From UMGS1322 sp900550765 (GTDB taxonomy: Bacteria > Bacillota > Clostridia > Christensenellales > QALW01), in NCBI GenBank assembly GCA_958448705.1, contig CAUDEY010000009.1, positions 1 to 64,000 on the forward strand: DNA of 64,000 bases. Direction: 5' to 3'. Shown here piece by piece: positions 16,142 through 24,937 of this stretch (position 1 is the first letter of the stretch; each line of letters opens with the position of its first letter). The notes under the pieces were generated by a model, which was not told the DNA's origin, did not search any database, and was given only the letters and a program-made list of their open reading frames with translations. Both the position numbers and the translations under genes were made by a program.

Positions 16142-16170
16142 ATCATAGCATATCATCAAACAAAGATCAA
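16142..16170 (-). promoter_or_regulatory. Promoter of the small-protein pair
   Basis: On the minus strand TTGATC (16165-16170), 17 bp, TATGAT (16142-16147) with TATGC before the -10. It leaves a leader of about 105 nt before protein B. Confidence 0.6.
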
Positions 16171-16222
16171 ATATTTTGTAAATTTGTAAAAGTGCAAGTA
16201 TAAACTTTTGCGGTTTGGAAAC

Positions 16223-16268
16223 AAAAGCTCCCGTTTGCTTTTTATGCAAACGGGAGCGTTGCTTTTTT
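16223..16268 (-). terminator. Terminator after the GH109-like gene
   Basis: GCTCCCGTTTGC / GCAAACGGGAGC form a perfect 12-bp stem with T-rich sequence on both sides, so it can work in both directions. It separates the GH109-like gene from the small-protein pair. Confidence 0.75.
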
Positions 16269-17508
16269 ACAGCTCCGTTACATCCGCCGGTTTTCTGCTT
16301 TGCCAGGCGCCCTGCGTAAAATCGGGCATTGCCTGCGGCGCGCCGCCCGTCTGAATGGATTGCTCCGAAAGCACGGAAACGGCCATCCATACTGCGGCGT
16401 CATAAACGTCAATGGGCATATCGGTTTTCTTTTTTATCGCGTCGGCAAAGGCGCGGAATACAAAGTAATCCATGCCGCCGTGGCCTGCGGCCTGCGCCTC
16501 GGCAGAGATATCTTTCCAAATCGGCGGCAGATAGTCCGCTTCATATTCCACGGCGTTGTTGATCAGCTCCTGGTAGGAGCGCACGGGCTCGAAATATTTT
16601 TCACTGTGCGTACCCTCGATAAATACGCTGTTGGTTGCCTGCTCATACATGCCCTTTGTGCCGCGTACGGTAAAATCACGGGAATAAAAACGGGGCAGCG
16701 TGGTGTCCAGACGCAGAAGAATCGTTTCTCCGCCGGCGCATTTCAGCATGGTGGTAACGATATCGCCCTGGGCAAAGTCCGTTTCTTTCATATATTCCGG
16801 CACTGCTTTTTCCTGCGCTTGCTGCCGGATATATTCTTTGAGCCCGGCAGCCTTTGACGCCATAGAGGAAACGGAGACGATGCGGTTTCCGCGGTTGATG
16901 TTCAAAAGCTTTGCGATCGGTCCCAGTTCATGGGTAGGGTAGTTTTCGCAGCAGCGGTGCTGGTAGTTCTTAAAGCGGTAATGGCGGTTCTCGATGCCCC
17001 AGGCTACCTCCTGGCGCAGGTCATGGGAATAGGAGCCTGCACAGTGGACGATCTGTCCGAAGAGGCTTGCGCGGGCCATGGCTGTGGCCAGCAGTTCTTC
17101 CCGGCCGTAGCAGCAATTTTCCAGCAGCATGTACGGCGTTTTTGTCCGTTCAAAGGTATCTACAAGCCTTTGGCAGCCGGTCAGAGAAAACTCACTGCCC
17201 ACATCGCTGCCCACGGGAATCCCCTGCGCCATGGCAAACATGGAAATTTCTCCGTGGGTTTCCCAGGAGGAGAACACCAGTGCGCCGTCCAGTCCCGGCA
17301 AGGAAAGCGCCTGACGGTAGTCGGTAAAACCCTGGGCGGCGCCGTCTTCGGCACCCGCTGTGGTTTTTATCATGGCGGCAACACGGTCCTCATAAACATC
17401 GCATACCGCGGCAACGTGTACATCCGGCATCTTTAAAAGTACGTTTTCAATGACCCAGCAGCCTCTGTTTCCCAGGCCGATTACTGCTAAATTGATTTTT
17501 TTCGTCAT
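16267..17508 (-). CDS. Gfo/Idh/MocA oxidoreductase of the GH109 type
   Basis: A 413-residue cytoplasmic protein. The N-terminal Rossmann fold shows AVIGLGNRG (~7-15); then come YPTHELGPIAKLLNINRGNR and GHGGMDYFVFRAF, both hallmarks of GH109, where NAD-dependent oxidation-elimination cleaves alpha-N-acetylgalactosaminides. GH109 members from other bacteria are often secreted; this one has no signal peptide. The start at 17508 follows AAAGGAATCTTATTTT. Divergent from an AraC regulator that probably controls it. Substrate (GalNAc or another hexosaminide) is inferred from the family only. Confidence 0.82.
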   Translation of the reverse strand: MTKKINLAVIGLGNRGCWVIENVLLKMPDVHVAAVCDVYEDRVAAMIKTTAGAEDGAAQGFTDYRQALSLPGLDGALVFSSWETHGEISMFAMAQGIPVGSDVGSEFSLTGCQRLVDTFERTKTPYMLLENCCYGREELLATAMARASLFGQIVHCAGSYSHDLRQEVAWGIENRHYRFKNYQHRCCENYPTHELGPIAKLLNINRGNRIVSVSSMASKAAGLKEYIRQQAQEKAVPEYMKETDFAQGDIVTTMLKCAGGETILLRLDTTLPRFYSRDFTVRGTKGMYEQATNSVFIEGTHSEKYFEPVRSYQELINNAVEYEADYLPPIWKDISAEAQAAGHGGMDYFVFRAFADAIKKKTDMPIDVYDAAVWMAVSVLSEQSIQTGGAPQAMPDFTQGAWQSRKPADVTEL

Positions 17509-17680
17509 AAAATAAGATTCCTTTCTTTTTTTGCGGGCAATAGATCCTGCCCGGAATATACCTATATCATACTGCGCACCTTTGTATATCGGCAATGGGT
17601 TTCCTTATCAAAAAACTGTGTTTTTTTATTATTCTTTACTTTTTTCTTCGGATATGATAGAATATTTTATAGGTGATTTT

Positions 17681-18499
17681 ATGGGAAAATTTATAGAGCA
17701 GTACAATTTTATCAGACCCTTTTCTTATGAAGGCGATTTCTATTTAAAATATTTAGGATATAATGATTTTGAAAAGGTTGTGCCGATCAAGCGGCCGCGT
17801 GTACAAGATTTTTATACGCTGCACTATGTTCTGGGCGGCAGCGGGACGTTGATGCTGGGGGGAACGTTTTATAAGGTGCGGGCTGGGCAGCTGTTCTTTT
17901 TGCCGCCGCAGGAGCAGATCCTGTATTATCCTGATGAAGCTGCACCCTGGGAATACGTTTGGTTTGCCTTTGATGGTGCAAAAGCAGAGGAATATGGAAA
18001 AAAGATGGGGTTTTCGGTTGAGGCGCCGGTTCGGGAGGCGCCGGCAGGCGGCCAGGTGCCCTTGTGCCTGCAGCGGCTCTTCGGCTGTATGCTGGCAGAG
18101 GACGGTGACGGGTACTTTATGGCGCTTTCTGCTTTTTATGAAATCCTGCATCTATGCGGGAGCAGGGAGCCTCTGCGGGGCGCCGCGCAGATTAAAAAGC
18201 TGATCGATCAAAGCTTTGCTTCCCCGGATTTTACTGTGGAGCAGCTCTGCCGCAGCCTGCATATCAGCCACGCCCAGCTCTGCCGGATTTTCAGGGAGGA
18301 ATATGGTGTTACCGCGGTAAAGTATTTGATTTCCTGCAGACTGGCTTTGGCAGCGCGGCTGCTGGAGACAACGCAGCTGCCTATAAAAACCGTGGCGGCC
18401 TCCTGCGGCTTTCATGATGAGATCCATTTTATGAAATCCTTTAAAAAAGCTTACGGAATGCCGGCCCTGGCATTCCGAATGCAGCAGATTAAAAAATAA
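17681..18499 (+). CDS. AraC-family regulator beside the GH109-like gene
   Basis: A 272-residue protein: cupin-like sensing domain (~1-160; LHYVLGGSGTLMLGG, LPPQEQILYYPDE) and C-terminal AraC DNA-binding domain (~175-272; VEQLCRSLHISHAQLCRIF, SCGFHDEIHFMKSFKKAYGM). ATG at 17681 has AGGTG seven bases upstream; longer in-frame starts lie in the divergent promoter region. Placement suggests it activates the GH109-like gene in response to its sugar. Confidence 0.86.
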   Translation: MGKFIEQYNFIRPFSYEGDFYLKYLGYNDFEKVVPIKRPRVQDFYTLHYVLGGSGTLMLGGTFYKVRAGQLFFLPPQEQILYYPDEAAPWEYVWFAFDGAKAEEYGKKMGFSVEAPVREAPAGGQVPLCLQRLFGCMLAEDGDGYFMALSAFYEILHLCGSREPLRGAAQIKKLIDQSFASPDFTVEQLCRSLHISHAQLCRIFREEYGVTAVKYLISCRLALAARLLETTQLPIKTVAASCGFHDEIHFMKSFKKAYGMPALAFRMQQIKK

Positions 18500-18525
18500 A
18501 AACAGGAACAGAACGTTCCTGTTTA
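18500..18525. terminator. Convergent terminator
   Basis: AACAGGAAC / GTTCCTGTT palindrome between the AraC gene and the LCP gene, flanked by A-rich and T-rich sequence so it serves both strands. Confidence 0.7.
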
Positions 18526-18532
18526 AGCAGGT

Positions 18533-19690
18533 TTACTGAATCCAGCTTTTCCGGTTTGCATCCAAAGCGATATTGCTTTGGCCGTAAAGCGCCAATTGCA
18601 GCTTGCGGGCTGCCAAGGGATAATCTACCTTCCAGTACCAGATGTGATCCGCCGTATTCCGGAAGCCCTTGGCGCAGTCGCTGTCGGGAAGAGACATCTG
18701 CTGAATGGAGTAATCCAGCCAGCCGTTCGTCAGCGCATTGGTAGCATAGCCGAGCATATCGGTAGAGGAAAGCCCCGTGCGGATATAGGGGATCATGGTA
18801 TTGAGAATGGAAAGCATCGAGGATACGCCGTAGCTTTTGGCCTGGGCGAGCAGTTGCTTAATGACTTTTTGCTGCCGGTCTACGCGCGCTTCGTCACCGC
18901 CGATGTTTTCCCGTATCCGCATATAGATCAGCGCTTCCTGACCGCTCAGGGTGTTTTTGCCGGTGCTCAGGCGCTTGAATCCGCATTTGTTGCGCAGATA
19001 CTGACTCTCCTCCTGGGAAAGCTCTATTTCCACACCGCCCATTGCGTCAATCACTTTGGGAAGGGAAGCAAAATTCACGATTGCGTAATTATCAATGGAC
19101 ACCTTATAGTAGCGCTCCAACATTTGAATCTGCAGGGTTGGGCCTCCGTAGGCGTTGGCATGGTGCAGCTTTTCAAAAGCACCTTTGTTATCATGAATGA
19201 TGTAGCTGTACTGATCGCGCATGATCGAGGCCAGCGTAATCGTTTTTGTGCTGTGATTAATAGAAAAAATAACCATGGCATCGGCGCGGGAATTGCTTTT
19301 TAAATTTTCATTGTCCATGCCGATCAGCAGAATATTGGTAACATTGGAAGAACGGACAGGGGAACCGTTGTTCATCCAGTTTTTGATATTGGCCTGCAGG
19401 TTATTTAATTCCTGGGGATGAATATCTTCCCCGCTGATGGCAGCGCCCGCGTCGCCGTCGATCGGCGGCAGTGTGGCAAGGTTGCCTAAAGAGGTGCCGT
19501 CTCCTTCCACAATGCTCCCGGCCGAGCCGATATCTACACCCTGGCTGGGCGTATATTTTCCGTCGCTCATGCGGCCGAAATACCAGGACCATGCCCCAAA
19601 GGCACAACCCAATACCAGCGTGGCGATCGCCAGCGCTACGGCAATGATTTGAAACATCAGGCTTACATTATCCTTGGTTTGAAAAAGCAT
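18533..19690 (-). CDS. LytR-CpsA-Psr (LCP) family wall-polymer transferase
   Basis: A 385-residue protein: short cytoplasmic tip, one membrane helix (~12-34), an 80-residue linker, then the LCP catalytic domain (~115-300) with NILLIGMDN, SRADAMVIFSINHSTKTITLASIMRDQYSYI, FEKLHHANAYGG, VDAMGGVEIEL-like (IDAMGGVEIEL) and GKNTLSGQEALIYMRIREN...RVDRQQKVI. These hold the arginines and aspartates that bind polyprenyl phosphate. LCP enzymes attach teichoic acid or capsule chains to peptidoglycan outside the cell. The ribosome binding site is weak (GAGG); a start 11 codons later is possible. Single gene. Confidence 0.9.
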   Translation of the reverse strand: MLFQTKDNVSLMFQIIAVALAIATLVLGCAFGAWSWYFGRMSDGKYTPSQGVDIGSAGSIVEGDGTSLGNLATLPPIDGDAGAAISGEDIHPQELNNLQANIKNWMNNGSPVRSSNVTNILLIGMDNENLKSNSRADAMVIFSINHSTKTITLASIMRDQYSYIIHDNKGAFEKLHHANAYGGPTLQIQMLERYYKVSIDNYAIVNFASLPKVIDAMGGVEIELSQEESQYLRNKCGFKRLSTGKNTLSGQEALIYMRIRENIGGDEARVDRQQKVIKQLLAQAKSYGVSSMLSILNTMIPYIRTGLSSTDMLGYATNALTNGWLDYSIQQMSLPDSDCAKGFRNTADHIWYWKVDYPLAARKLQLALYGQSNIALDANRKSWIQ

Positions 19691-19839
19691 ATAAAAAACC
19701 TCGATTCGGTGCGGTGCCGGTTCGTGAAAACGCCGGTCTGTTTTTTCAGCATATTATATATTATAACATATTTTAAAAAAACGAACAAAAAAATTATAAA
19801 AATGAAAAAACAGTTTTGGAATGTCCATAAGAAATCACA

Positions 19840-19868
19840 TTGACGAAACGGGGGTTCTTTTATATACT
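19840..19868 (+). promoter_or_regulatory. parA promoter
   Basis: TTGACG (19840-19845), 17 bp, TATACT (19863-19868), followed by GGGGGAGCC as the ribosome binding site of the ParA gene. Confidence 0.75.
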
Positions 19869-19901
19869 TATATTGTCTAATTAATATATAGGGGGAGCCT
19901 T

Positions 19902-20723
19902 ATGAAAAAAACTATCACGATCTGCTTTGCCAATAATAAGGGCGGGTCAGGAAAATCTACCACCTGCTCCAATGTGGGATACAGCTTGGCCCAAAGCGGA
20001 AAAAAAGTGCTGCTGATCGACGGGGATATGCAGCTGAATCTTTCTCTCTCCCTTTTTGATGAGGAAACTGTACTGCAGATGGCCCAGGGTGAGAAAAATT
20101 TATATCATGCCGTTAAAAATCAGCTGCCGCTGGAGGATTTTATTGTAAAAACCCCGTACGAAAATTTAGAGCTCATTCCCTCCTCTACGCTGATGAGCGG
20201 GATAGAATATGAGCTTTTTACCAAATGGCAGCGGGAGTTTATTTTAAAAAAATGCTTAGCGGGAGTGCAGAAAAGCGAAAAATATGATTATATTTTGATC
20301 GATGCTCCGCCCACCCTGGGCGGCTGGGTGATGAACCTGCTCTGTGCGTCGGATTTTTTGCTGATTCCCGTCGAGGCCAGCCCCTGGGGGCTTTTCGGAT
20401 TGGCCAATATGTTTGAATTTTATTCTGTAGTATGCCAGATGGCGCCGGAGCTGAAGATTCTGGGCATTGCCGTGACCAAGGTGAACGAGAGGAAGAATTA
20501 TTTTAAGCAGACCCTTGCTACCCTGCAGGAGATGGAGGATATGCCGGTATTTTCTTCCTACATTCGGGTTGACAGTACCGTGGAATGGGCGCAGGATGCC
20601 AGCAAGCCGGTTGCGGCTTTCCGTAAAACGAGCCGAAGCGCGCAGGAATATGATGCCTTGGCGCGGGAGATTGATAAAGCGGCAAGAACATCATGTTTTT
20701 CCGCGTGCGGACAGAAGCTGTAA
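19902..20723 (+). CDS. ParA/Soj-family ATPase (orphan)
   Basis: A 273-residue protein with the deviant Walker A NNKGGSGKSTTCSN (~10-23), switch GDMQLNLSLSL (~42-52) and Walker B YILIDAPPTLGG (~130). The GDMQ in place of the usual D(P)QGN is unusual. ParA ATPases position DNA or protein cargo. No parB or parS-like site is seen nearby and no replication gene, so this is not obviously a chromosome or plasmid partition pair; it may position another complex. Its only close neighbour is the convergent SPOR-like gene. The C-terminal ~15 residues are cysteine-containing (RTSCFSACGQKL) and odd. Confidence 0.8.
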   Translation: MKKTITICFANNKGGSGKSTTCSNVGYSLAQSGKKVLLIDGDMQLNLSLSLFDEETVLQMAQGEKNLYHAVKNQLPLEDFIVKTPYENLELIPSSTLMSGIEYELFTKWQREFILKKCLAGVQKSEKYDYILIDAPPTLGGWVMNLLCASDFLLIPVEASPWGLFGLANMFEFYSVVCQMAPELKILGIAVTKVNERKNYFKQTLATLQEMEDMPVFSSYIRVDSTVEWAQDASKPVAAFRKTSRSAQEYDALAREIDKAARTSCFSACGQKL

Positions 20724-20724
20724 A

Positions 20725-20757
20725 AAGAGGAAAGGCGGGACTTTCCTCTTTTTTTAT
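20725..20757. terminator. Terminator between parA and the SPOR-like gene
   Basis: AAGAGGAAAG / CTTTCCTCTT 10-bp stem followed by TTTTTTATT; it lies at the end of both convergent genes. Confidence 0.75.
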
Positions 20758-21551
20758 TCCAGTGAGGTGTAAAAATTGATATATTCGCCCACCAGAGAAG
20801 CCGAAGCGTGCTTGAGTTTTTGTGCAAAAGCGTCGTCGGAGCTTTCGGGCATTTCGCCAAGGGCCGTATTTACGCAGGTGAACATCTCCTCCAGGACGGT
20901 TACCACGCGGTTTCCGCTCTCTAACGCCTTTAGCTGCTCCAGCTGCTTGGCGGTATCGTTGCGGCACAACTGAATCTGTGTGCAGGCCTGCAGGCGTGTT
21001 ACGTCGCCCTTGTCGGCCTCCACGCACAGATCTACCATTTCCTTGACCGTGGTACGCAGGGAGGAAAAGGCCTGGGCAATCAGCTCGGCCTGTGCTTTGG
21101 TGCCGGTGATTTTTACGGAGAGCTCGTCACCCTTTAGCGGAAAGACCGATACCTGGTCAAAGGAAGAGGAAAGTTTTTCCTTTACGCTTTCGGCCCATTC
21201 TTTATCGGTATAGCAGGATGCCAGAACCGTAAAGCCGTCGGCCGTTTCCAGCACATAGCCGGCGCCGCCGCCGTCCTTCATTTTTTTTACGGTTTCCTCC
21301 GCGGATGCGGCATCCTGAAACTGCCCCGCGCCTACACCGTAGATTTCCAGTGCTTCGATCTTTACGGTATTGGTCACAATGCGCTCATCCTTGGCCACAT
21401 TGAGATTCATAACCGGCTGTATTACTTTTTCGGCAATGAATTTACCGATGGAATTTACGCTGAATACGATGACGGCAAACACGGCGATGATCAGCAGCGC
21501 CGTCAGATTTTTTTTCATTTCTCTCTTTTTCATGCGTTGGGATGTTCCCAT
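20754..21551 (-). CDS. Single-pass membrane protein with SPOR-like segment
   Basis: A 265-residue protein starting at 21551 after GAGGTGATAAAA. A basic tip (QRMKKREMKKN) precedes one membrane helix (~16-36); residues ~75-140 read like a SPOR repeat (IYGVGAGQFQDAASAEETVKKMKDGGGAGYVLE...FTVLASCYTDKEWAESVKEKL), followed by a helical C-terminal half with no recognised domain. SPOR domains bind denuded glycan strands at division or sporulation septa, and such proteins occur among engulfment and septum proteins in Clostridia. Function here unproven. Confidence 0.65.
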   Translation of the reverse strand: MGTSQRMKKREMKKNLTALLIIAVFAVIVFSVNSIGKFIAEKVIQPVMNLNVAKDERIVTNTVKIEALEIYGVGAGQFQDAASAEETVKKMKDGGGAGYVLETADGFTVLASCYTDKEWAESVKEKLSSSFDQVSVFPLKGDELSVKITGTKAQAELIAQAFSSLRTTVKEMVDLCVEADKGDVTRLQACTQIQLCRNDTAKQLEQLKALESGNRVVTVLEEMFTCVNTALGEMPESSDDAFAQKLKHASASLVGEYINFYTSLE

Positions 21552-21739
21552 TTTTATCACCTCAATGGATAGTATGCAGGGGAATTTGAATTTATACGCC
21601 TTGTCCGCACAGAAAAATATATTTTGTTTAAAAAATCTGCGCGGTATATTTTGCAAGACGAAAGCGTAGAACGTAGTATGGAGGGGATCGCCCCCGAAAA
21701 CGCTTCTTTCTTTTTATAGGAAAAACACGGTATTTTTGC

Positions 21740-21768
21740 TTGTCAATCCCTTTATGGTATGCTACAAT
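21740..21768 (+). promoter_or_regulatory. typA promoter
   Basis: TTGTCA (21740-21745), 17 bp, TACAAT (21763-21768) with extended TATGC. The transcript would carry a ~130-nt leader before the typA start; no known riboswitch fold was seen in it. Confidence 0.7.
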
Positions 21769-21907
21769 ATACACATATATTTTTTGAAGGCTTTACTATA
21801 AAACATTGCATTTTATGTAATGTTAAGTTTGTGTTCTCGAAAATATACTGCCTGTATGCTGCTTTTTGCAGCGGGTAAGGAAAAATACTGCAAAAGAGGT
21901 ACTTGTT

Positions 21908-23740
21908 TTGAAACGAGAGGATATCAGAAATATCGCCATTATTGCCCATGTAGACCACGGAAAGACCACGCTGGTGGATGAGATGCTGAAGCAAAGCGGC
22001 ATTTTCAGGGAAAACCAGCAGCTGCAGGAGCGTATGATGGATTCAGGGGATATCGAGCGTGAGCGCGGAATTACTATTTTATCTAAAAATACGTCGATAC
22101 GCTATAAAGATACAAAAATAAACGTGGTGGATACGCCCGGGCACGCCGATTTCGGCGGCGAGGTGGAGCGTGTGCTGAAAATGACCAGCGGCGTGCTGCT
22201 GTTGGTAGATTCCTTTGAAGGCCCGATGCCGCAGACGCGGTTTGTGCTTTCCAAAGCGCTGGAGCTGGGGCTGCGCGTGATTGTGGTCATCAATAAGATG
22301 GACCGTCCCGATGCCCGCCCCGACGGCGTTGCCGATGAGGTGCTGGATTTATTTATTGAACTGGGCGCCGATGATTCTCAGCTGGACTGCCCCTTTATCT
22401 ATGCCTCCGGCCGGGAGGGTACCGCTTCGCTGGACCCCATGGTTCCGGGCACGGATATGACGCCGCTTTTAGATGCGATTTTGGAATATGTGCCCTGTCC
22501 GGAGGGAGATCCGGCACAGCCGGCGCAGATGCTGATTTCTACCATTGACTATAACGAATACGTAGGCCGCATCGGAATCGGAAAAATCGAGCGCGGCACC
22601 ATAAAAACGGGGGATATGGTTTCCCTTTGTACTTTTGGCAGCGAAGGCGTGCGGAGCAATGTGCGCGTGACCAGCCTTTCGGTGTTTGAGGGGCTTAAGC
22701 GCGTCAATGTGGAAGAGGCCTCCGCCGGGGAAATCGTCGCCGTCAGCGGCGTTGCCGATATCAATATCGGCGATACGCTCTGCAGACCCGACGCGGTAGA
22801 GCCGCTGCCCTTTGTAAAGATTACCGAGCCCACTGTCAGCATGACGTTCTCGGTAAACGATTCGCCCTTTGCCGGCAAGGAGGGGAAATATCTTACCAGC
22901 CGCCACCTGCGCGCCCGGCTGTACCGGGAAATAGAAACCGATGTTTCCCTGCGCGTGGAGGATACGGATTCGGCCGACAGCTTTAAGGTTTCCGGCCGGG
23001 GAGAGCTGCATCTTTCCATTTTGATAGAAAATATGCGCCGCCAGGGGTATGAGCTGCAGGTCAGCAAGCCGGAGGTGCTGCTGAAAACGATAGACGGCAA
23101 ACTCTGTGAGCCGATGGAGCGTGTAATCATCGATGTTCCCGACGCCTATTCCGGTACGGTGATCCAGCATATGGGCACCAATCATGGAGAAATGGTGAAC
23201 ATGTTCTCTTTAAGCGCTGTCATGCGGCGTATGGAGTTTCTTGTTCCGGCGCGGGGACTGTTCGGTTACCGGAGCACGTTTTTGACCGATACCCACGGGG
23301 AAGGTGTGATGAATTCGGTATTTGACGGCTATGCGCCCTATAAGGGGGAGCTGCCCGGCAGAAAAAACGGATCTTTAATTGCCTTTGAAACAGGCGAATC
23401 TATTACCTACGGACTGTTTAACGCCCAGGAGCGCGGAACACTGTTCATCGGTCCGGGAGAGCAGGTCTACAGCGGGATGATCGTAGGGGAAAGCTCCCGG
23501 CCGGAGGATATTGAGGTCAATGTATGCAAACGCAAGAATATGACCAATTCCCGTTCGGCCGGATCGGACGACGCGCTGCATTTGATTCCGCCCAAGCGCA
23601 TGAGCTTGGAACAGGCGCTGGAATATTTGGGTGAGGATGAATTGGCCGAGGTTACTCCGGCGAATATACGGATACGGAAAAAAATATTGGATCCTACCGC
23701 CAGATACCGTGCCGCAAAGATGGCAAACCGTCAAAACTGA
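21908..23740 (+). CDS. typA: Translational GTPase TypA/BipA
   Basis: A 610-residue GTPase: G1 AHVDHGKTTL (~12-21), G2 region RGITILSKN, G3 DTPGHADFGGEVERVL, G4 NKMDRPDARP, then domains II, III and V and the BipA C-terminal domain (GLFGYRSTFLTDTHGEG, GTLFIGPGEQVYSGMIVGE, NVCKRKNMTNSR). Length and order match BipA. It binds ribosomes and helps 50S assembly and growth under stress. Start is the TTG at 21908 (AAAAGAGGTACTTGTTT upstream) because it puts KREDIRNIAIIAH at the usual distance; earlier in-frame codons lack a ribosome binding site. Confidence 0.95.
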   Translation: MKREDIRNIAIIAHVDHGKTTLVDEMLKQSGIFRENQQLQERMMDSGDIERERGITILSKNTSIRYKDTKINVVDTPGHADFGGEVERVLKMTSGVLLLVDSFEGPMPQTRFVLSKALELGLRVIVVINKMDRPDARPDGVADEVLDLFIELGADDSQLDCPFIYASGREGTASLDPMVPGTDMTPLLDAILEYVPCPEGDPAQPAQMLISTIDYNEYVGRIGIGKIERGTIKTGDMVSLCTFGSEGVRSNVRVTSLSVFEGLKRVNVEEASAGEIVAVSGVADINIGDTLCRPDAVEPLPFVKITEPTVSMTFSVNDSPFAGKEGKYLTSRHLRARLYREIETDVSLRVEDTDSADSFKVSGRGELHLSILIENMRRQGYELQVSKPEVLLKTIDGKLCEPMERVIIDVPDAYSGTVIQHMGTNHGEMVNMFSLSAVMRRMEFLVPARGLFGYRSTFLTDTHGEGVMNSVFDGYAPYKGELPGRKNGSLIAFETGESITYGLFNAQERGTLFIGPGEQVYSGMIVGESSRPEDIEVNVCKRKNMTNSRSAGSDDALHLIPPKRMSLEQALEYLGEDELAEVTPANIRIRKKILDPTARYRAAKMANRQN

Positions 23741-23755
23741 CAGGAGGCGCTTTGA

Positions 23756-24937
23756 TTGAAGAGCGAAAAACGTTTCTGGGCGATCGTAGCCCTGGTGTTT
23801 GTGGCCATTTTGGTTTGGCAGATTTTTGCCGGTATCATGCCGGCGCTGCAAAGAGGCGTTGCCGCGCTTACGCCGTTTTTGATTGCCTTTGCCACGGCAT
23901 ATCTGCTGCGGCATCCGGTTATATGGCTGGAGAGGCTGCTGGTAATTATCAGTAAAAGAAAAACGCATAAATGGCAGCATGCAGCAGCCTGCGCAATGGT
24001 GCTCATTCTGTTTTTAGGCCTGGCCGGGCTGCTGGTAGCCGTTATCGTGCCGAACGTTATTAACAATATCACGGATTTAGTGATTCGTCTGCCGGAATAC
24101 ATCAATACCTTTACCGCATTTCTCAGCCAGCAGATCGAGGCGCTGTCTCAGTGGCTGGATATTGACGTGAACGGCTATGTGGTGTCGGTGCTGCAATCGG
24201 CGGCAGAGAAGGCCAAAGATTCCGCCGAGGCTTTTGCGGGAGCGTTCCAGCTGTTTTCCGCAGCGACGGGAATCGTATCCTCAACGATAAGCTTTCTTTT
24301 TGACGCGGTGATTTATATCATCGCCACCTTCTGCCTGTTGTATGACTATAACAAGATCAAACGCTCTGTGAAGCGTCTGCTGCGGGTGTTCGTACGGGAT
24401 AATGCTCATTATAATAATGTCTGCGCCGTATGCCATGAAAGCGACGTGATCATAGAAAAATATATTGTGGTAAGGCTTTCTACCTCGCTGGGATTAGGCA
24501 TTGTAAGCTATATTGGCTTTTTGATTTTAGGGCTGCCGTATGCCATTCTTTTGGCCACGGTGATCGCCATTACAAACCTGGTTCCCTATATCGGCCCCAT
24601 CGTGGGCGCCGTACCGCCGATTTTAATTGCGCTGACGGCCGGCGATACGCGCCTGGCAATAGGGACGGCGGTATTTATTATCATCTGTCAGCAGATCGAA
24701 GGCAATATTTTAACGCCGCTGCTTACCGGTGACGCGCTGCAGGTCAGCCCGCTTTTGCTGCTTGTGGGCATTGCGGTGTTCGGCGCGATGATGGGGATTC
24801 CCGGCATGATTCTGGGCGCACCGATTGTGGCTATTCTGGCCGGTATTGCCCGCAAGGCGATGAACGCCGCGGAGCAGGCGGCGAAACATAACGAACAATA
24901 CAAAAATGCGGAGGAACAAAACGATGCAGTTAAGTAA
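23756..24937 (+). CDS. AI-2E family transporter
   Basis: A 393-residue membrane protein with about eight helices. The C-terminal core ILGLPYAILLATVIAITNLVPYIGPIVGAVPP and QQIEGNILTPLLTGDALQVSPLL is the signature of the AI-2E/PerM family. Family members have been tied to autoinducer export, sodium-proton exchange and other substrates, so the substrate is open. TTG start at 23756 is set by AGGAGG nine bases upstream. It lies 15 bp after typA and its end overlaps the next gene by 14 bp, making a typA-permease-aminotransferase-condensing enzyme run. Confidence 0.87.
   Translation: MKSEKRFWAIVALVFVAILVWQIFAGIMPALQRGVAALTPFLIAFATAYLLRHPVIWLERLLVIISKRKTHKWQHAAACAMVLILFLGLAGLLVAVIVPNVINNITDLVIRLPEYINTFTAFLSQQIEALSQWLDIDVNGYVVSVLQSAAEKAKDSAEAFAGAFQLFSAATGIVSSTISFLFDAVIYIIATFCLLYDYNKIKRSVKRLLRVFVRDNAHYNNVCAVCHESDVIIEKYIVVRLSTSLGLGIVSYIGFLILGLPYAILLATVIAITNLVPYIGPIVGAVPPILIALTAGDTRLAIGTAVFIIICQQIEGNILTPLLTGDALQVSPLLLLVGIAVFGAMMGIPGMILGAPIVAILAGIARKAMNAAEQAAKHNEQYKNAEEQNDAVK

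Noticed and set aside
19902..20723. Plasmid or chromosome partition locus and replication origin
   Set aside because: No ParB, parS or DnaA-box cluster accompanies the ParA gene.
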